DNA of 64,000 bases from Streptomyces sp. RPT161 (lineage in GTDB: Bacteria > Actinomycetota > Actinomycetes > Streptomycetales > Streptomycetaceae). The position numbers and the translations under genes were made by a program. Where the stretch lies: NCBI RefSeq assembly GCF_027533845.1, contig NZ_JAPZVN010000002.1, positions 372,001 through 436,000 on the forward strand, given 5' to 3'. Within the stretch, counting starts at the first letter, position 1; each line of letters starts with the position of its first letter. A model generated the notes under the pieces. The model did no database searches. It was given only the letters and a program-made list of their open reading frames with translations, and had not been told where the DNA came from. Shown here in pieces: positions 63,682-64,000 of this stretch.

Positions 63682-64000
63682 TTAGTCGTGCGAGTGCAGC
63701 GGCTTGCCCGCGAGCGCCAAGTGGGCCTCACCGAGCGCCTCGTTCTGCGTCGGGTGCGCGTGGATGAGCTGCGCGACCTCGGAGGGCAGCGCCTCCCAGT
63801 TGTAGATCAGCTGAGCCTCGCCAACCTGCTCGCCCATCCGGTCACCGACCATGTGGACGCCGACCACGGCACCGTCCCGGACCTGGACGAGCTTGATCTC
63901 GCCCGCGGTCTTGAGGATCTTGCTCTTGCCGTTGCCCGCCAGGTTGTACTTCAGGGTGACGACCTTGTCGGCCCCGTACAGTTCCTTGGCCTTGGCCTCG
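63682..64000 (-). CDS. lpd: Dihydrolipoamide dehydrogenase (E3), C-terminal part only
   Basis: Runs off the window. The visible 105 codons cover the dimerisation domain: [39 protein letters not shown] and the catalytic [16 protein letters not shown] with the His-Glu pair (HPTxxE). It reoxidises the lipoamide of the E2 encoded just downstream (50-bp gap), so sucB and lpd form an operon. Confidence 0.95.
   Translation of the reverse strand, partial: EAKAKELYGADKVVTLKYNLAGNGKSKILKTAGEIKLVQVRDGAVVGVHMVGDRMGEQVGEAQLIYNWEALPSEVAQLIHAHPTQNEALGEAHLALAGKPLHSHD

Overview
The window is chromosomal DNA of a high-GC actinomycete, almost certainly Streptomyces or a close relative. The evidence is a strong third-position G/C bias, GTG starts, Tat-type and lipobox export signals, GlnR-type nitrogen control, F420 enzymology, and gene content and order recalling the glnA2 - glnE - glnA - lipB/lipA - sucB/lpd stretch of S. 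coelicolor (SCO2241 to SCO2180, read here in that direction).

Region 1 (1-34,960) is core chromosome. It holds heme oxygenase, a prim-pol-like protein, a lipoprotein, a methionine aminopeptidase, an F420 reductase, a site-2 protease, a drug-type ABC exporter, a SigL-like sigma/anti-sigma pair, panB, a MFS-TetR drug operon with a perfect operator palindrome, an EEP phosphatase/nuclease, nadE, a Tat-exported multicopper oxidase with its partner, glnA2, a DUF4097 lipoprotein, glnE, a PAP2 protein, a GH13 glucosidase, a sigma-like membrane protein, a rhomboid-like protein, murJ and an SPW membrane protein. Two decayed genes (a phosphoesterase and a VOC protein) lie between them.

Region 2 (35,032-48,980) is a 13.9-kb integrated actinomycete integrative and conjugative element (AICE). 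It is bounded by a 14-bp direct repeat that is the 3' end of glnA (last codons Phe-Asp-Ile-stop plus flank). From left to right it carries an HNH restriction enzyme that looks like the ScoMcrA sulfur-binding type, a HAD phosphatase and GntR regulator operon, a divergent promoter with two GntR-type operators, a long leader, a chain of overlapping small transfer genes, an FtsK-like TraB translocase with repeats downstream, spread-type membrane genes, a prim-pol plus P4-type helicase replication module, excisionase, a terminator, and a tyrosine integrase that ends at glnA. This is the most interesting part of the window: a protein-coding target site, a self-supplied terminator for glnA, and defence cargo.

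Region 3 (48,968-64,000) is core chromosome again. It holds glnA with a complete GlnR box, an RDD protein, a DUF4191 protein, lipA, lipB, an NsdA-like regulator, a FAD amine-oxidase-like enzyme, a TIGR01777 epimerase, GNAT and DUF4240 proteins, an SDR enzyme, a WYL regulator, the E2 subunit sucB and the 3' end of lpd. The nitrogen genes (glnA, glnA2, glnE) and the lipoate genes (lipA, lipB, sucB, lpd) form two functional groups. No rRNA, tRNA or CRISPR array was recognised.
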